A stretch of 6,659 nucleotides of DNA, taken from positions 1 through 6,659 of the forward strand of contig JALQWV010000138.1 of NCBI GenBank assembly GCA_023263465.1, in the 5' to 3' direction. The stretch is from Ilumatobacteraceae bacterium. Its GTDB lineage: Bacteria > Actinomycetota > Acidimicrobiia > Acidimicrobiales > Ilumatobacteraceae. The position numbers and the translations under genes were made by a program. Under the pieces are notes generated by a model. That model made no database searches, was not told the origin of the DNA, and was given only the letters and a program-made list of their open reading frames with translations. Within the stretch, counting starts at the first letter, position 1. Each line of letters starts with the position of its first letter. Below, piece by piece: positions 4,612 to 6,659 of the stretch.

Positions 4612-5964
4612 TTATGTACCACTCATAGTTACGTCGCGAATGACCAACGACATGCCGTGCGCCCGAGATGGCAGCCAATCCACATCGCCACCAATTGCCA
4701 CAATGTCGAGCAACATGCGTTGCAACGTACTGGCAATGGTGAATTCGCGAACTGGCGCACCAATCGTTCCGTTGCGAATCAGCATCCCCGAAGCACCAGT
4801 TGAGAAATCTCCAGAAATAGGGTTAACCCCGCTATGCAGTCCGGAGACCATTTGAATCAATACGCCGTCTTCAACATTGGCAATCAATTCTTCCTGGGTG
4901 TGGGTTCCCGGCACCAACTGCATGGCTAGGCAACCGACTCCCGGTGAACCCGCGAAACCACCTCGAGTTGCGTTACCCGTACTCACCGTTCCCATTCGAC
5001 GGGCGCTGTACGAAGAATGAACGAATTGTTTCAGCACGCCATTTTCAATCAATACATTGCGCCGAGCAGCCAAACCTTCGCCGTCAATATCAGTTGCGGT
5101 GTACGCGAGCGGATTTGTTGGATCGTCGACCAATGTGAAGCGTGGGTCAGCAACCTGATCACCCATACGCTCAGCGAAGAAGCTTCTACCCTTCGCCACA
5201 TTTTCACCATTCAATGTGCTGGACAAAATACTGATGAACTGTGAAGTGACATATGGGTCAAGCACCACGGTCGTGCGCTTGCTCGGTGGCTTTATTGCAC
5301 CAAGCAGACGGGTCGCGCGTTCCGAAGCTTCACGTGCAGCCTTTTGCAGATTGAAATCCTTCGGTGAATCACCTACAGAAAAACCAAATCCTGTTTGTGT
5401 TTCTTCTTCGTCATCAGCAAGTGTGCTCACCGACACGTAGCACGAGTTACCACGACCGCTTTCACGAATGCCTGTGGTCGTTGCAACTGCAACTTCTCCC
5501 CAACCATCGTCGTAATTTGCTTCATCAACTCGAACACGGTCGTCGATTCCCAAAGTGAGCTTCTCCAGCTCCTTTGTCAGTGCAATCTTTTTGTCGGTTG
5601 GGTAATTGGCAAGCTCTTCGTCCCAAAACTTTTGTGGAATCTGTGCAACACCGTCTGGAATAGCAAGGCCAGCAAACTCATCTGGAGTTCCAAAACTGAC
5701 GTTGTCCCGCGCGTCGGCAAGTACTTCTGCAATTGCTGCGGGGTCGAGTGTTCCTGCATAGGCAAAACCCGTTCGCCCATGTTTAATGACACGAATTCCA
5801 ACGCCTTCGCTTTGCGCAGAGACAAAATGCTCAAGTTCGCCCTCATAAATGCGAATCGCAGTTTCGCCGCCGCGGCTGACATAAGCCTCAATCTGCTCTC
5901 CAGCACCGGCTTGCGCAACGACGCGATCTGCAATTGCCTGAAGATCATCGACTGTTGTGCTCAT
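4612..5964 (-). CDS. pmbA: TldD/PmbA family protein PmbA (TldE), non-catalytic partner
   Basis: This 450-residue protein matches PmbA/TldE, which pairs with TldD to form a metalloprotease that digests small unstructured peptides; in E. coli it matures microcin B17 and degrades the CcdA antitoxin. The N-terminal domain spans about 1-220 (EAYVSRGGETAIRIYEGELE near 26-45, SEGVGIRVI at 52-60, GRTGFAYAGTLD at 63-74). The C-terminal domain runs from about 225, with VVLDPYVTSQFISIL (233-247), LIENGVLKQFVHSSYSARR (305-323), GLHSGVNPISGDFSTGASG (375-393) and PVREFTIASTLQRMLLDI (404-421). There is no HExxxH motif, as expected: the zinc site belongs to TldD. Length is typical (E. coli 450). The ATG overlaps the tldD stop as ATGA (5961-5964), so translation is coupled, with a weak GGTGGA eight bases upstream. 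The E. coli genes are unlinked, whereas here they form one unit. Confidence 0.95.
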   Translation of the reverse strand: MSTTVDDLQAIADRVVAQAGAGEQIEAYVSRGGETAIRIYEGELEHFVSAQSEGVGIRVIKHGRTGFAYAGTLDPAAIAEVLADARDNVSFGTPDEFAGLAIPDGVAQIPQKFWDEELANYPTDKKIALTKELEKLTLGIDDRVRVDEANYDDGWGEVAVATTTGIRESGRGNSCYVSVSTLADDEEETQTGFGFSVGDSPKDFNLQKAAREASERATRLLGAIKPPSKRTTVVLDPYVTSQFISILSSTLNGENVAKGRSFFAERMGDQVADPRFTLVDDPTNPLAYTATDIDGEGLAARRNVLIENGVLKQFVHSSYSARRMGTVSTGNATRGGFAGSPGVGCLAMQLVPGTHTQEELIANVEDGVLIQMVSGLHSGVNPISGDFSTGASGMLIRNGTIGAPVREFTIASTLQRMLLDIVAIGGDVDWLPSRAHGMSLVIRDVTMSGT

Positions 5965-6659
5965 GCTGCAGTTCCACCGATGGTCATAGATTTCACGCGC
6001 AACGTTGGGCAGCCATCGCCAACTGGCACGCCTTGGCCATCTTTACCGCATGTTCCCGGGCCACCCATTGCGAAGTCATTTCCCATAAGGTCGATGTCCT
6101 TCAACACTTGTGGTCCATTGCCTATGAGGTTTCCTTCACGCAAAGGCTCAGTTATTTCACCATTTTCAATGAGGTACGCCTCCACCATTCCGAAAACAAA
6201 GTCACCGCTTGCGGTATCCACTTGACCACCACCAAGTTTTGCAACGTACACACCGTGGTCTGTTGCACGGATGATGTCGTCTGGGTTCTCTGAACCGTTG
6301 GTGACAAACGTATTCGTCATGCGCACCATTGGTAAGTCTGCATAACTTTGACGACGACCGTTACCGCTTTGCTTGCGGCCTTCTTTGCGTGCACGAATGT
6401 AGTCCCACATGTAGTCAGTCAAAATTCCATTTTCAATCAGCGTGTTCTTTTGCGATGCATGACCTTCGTCGTCAACGCCAATTGCACCCCACTCTCCCAC
6501 CATGGTTCCGTCGTCGATCACGGTGACTAACGGTGAAGCAACTAGTTCGCCCATTTTTCCGCGATACACGCTGGATCCTTTGCCAACAAGGTCGGCTTCG
6601 AGTCCGTGTCCACATGCCTCGTGGAACAACACGCCTCCGGAGCCCTGCTTGATGACGAC
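5961..6659 (-). CDS. tldD: Metalloprotease TldD, C-terminal part (cut by window edge)
   Basis: The final 232 residues of TldD, the catalytic zinc-bearing half of the TldD/PmbA peptidase, are present; roughly the N-terminal half lies beyond base 6659. Residue numbers here count from the edge. The active site is H13-E-A-C-G-H18 inside GGVLFHEACGHGLEADLV, giving the HExxxH zinc motif with E14 as catalytic acid/base. The third zinc ligand is Cys204 in PGTCGKDGQG (201-210), matching E. coli C454. Other family segments include VIDDGTMVGEWGAIGVDDEG (47-66), ENGILTDYM (76-84), SGDFVFGMVEAYLIENG (151-167) and the C-terminal TIGGTAA. GTG at 6630-6632 is an internal valine codon, not a start. The stop overlaps the pmbA ATG as ATGA. 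The -HEACGH- version differs from E. coli's HEAVGH only in a non-ligand position. Confidence 0.96.
   Translation of the reverse strand, partial: VVIKQGSGGVLFHEACGHGLEADLVGKGSSVYRGKMGELVASPLVTVIDDGTMVGEWGAIGVDDEGHASQKNTLIENGILTDYMWDYIRARKEGRKQSGNGRRQSYADLPMVRMTNTFVTNGSENPDDIIRATDHGVYVAKLGGGQVDTASGDFVFGMVEAYLIENGEITEPLREGNLIGNGPQVLKDIDLMGNDFAMGGPGTCGKDGQGVPVGDGCPTLRVKSMTIGGTAA

Noticed and set aside
4397..4678. Minus-strand open frame of 93 codons overlapping the pmbA end and the HTH gene
   Set aside because: It overlaps both in another frame; the HTH frame shows a clear domain and this one does not.
5395..6225. Long plus-strand open frame (276 codons) opposite pmbA and tldD
   Set aside because: It lies wholly antisense to two certain genes, its translation is cysteine-rich and shows no domain, and it has no ribosome binding site. 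It is a by-product of the codon use on the other strand.

Overview
The window is compact, nearly all-coding bacterial chromosome of moderate GC (roughly half), most likely from an uncultured actinobacterium. An acidimicrobial-type lineage is my best guess. The grounds are an FmdB-like gene next to an SAF-domain (CpaB-like) gene beside galU, a cluster I recall from Actinobacteria, the QGLTEFLPISSSGHL form of UppP, and one gene that looks leaderless. The organism call is inference from memory of gene order and protein sequence. I see no mobile element, tRNA, rRNA or CRISPR array.

Layout, left to right. Bases 1-120 are the 3' end of a plus-strand gene whose stop overlaps, tail to tail, a minus-strand serine hydrolase (class C beta-lactamase fold). 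The hydrolase is coupled by an ATGA overlap to galU (UDP-glucose synthesis), which lies upstream of it on the minus strand. A 26-base divergent gap separates galU from a plus-strand FmdB-family gene that has lost every zinc-ribbon cysteine. After it comes a membrane-anchored SAF-domain protein whose start codon sits inside a perfect 8-bp inverted repeat. That gene meets uppP (undecaprenyl-diphosphatase) tail to tail through a shared TTAG. An 88-base divergent gap carrying a 9-bp dyad leads to a plus-strand 82-residue orphan, which again meets a minus-strand gene through a shared TTAG. This last gene is a short Cro/C1-type HTH protein, probably read from a leaderless mRNA. It lies just downstream of pmbA (tldE), which is ATGA-coupled to tldD. 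The right edge of the window cuts tldD.

Function. GalU makes UDP-glucose for glycans and envelope polymers, UppP recycles the undecaprenyl carrier, and the SAF protein is probably membrane-bound and outward facing, so the middle of the window leans toward the cell envelope. TldD and PmbA together form a metalloprotease that degrades or trims small unstructured peptides; no candidate RiPP precursor is visible here. Most of this is ordinary housekeeping DNA and I found no convincing new multi-gene system. The features that most deserve a second look are the cysteine-free FmdB protein, the repeat and hairpin cluster around the SAF gene start, and the two small uncharacterised genes at 4102-4580 beside the tldD-pmbA pair.
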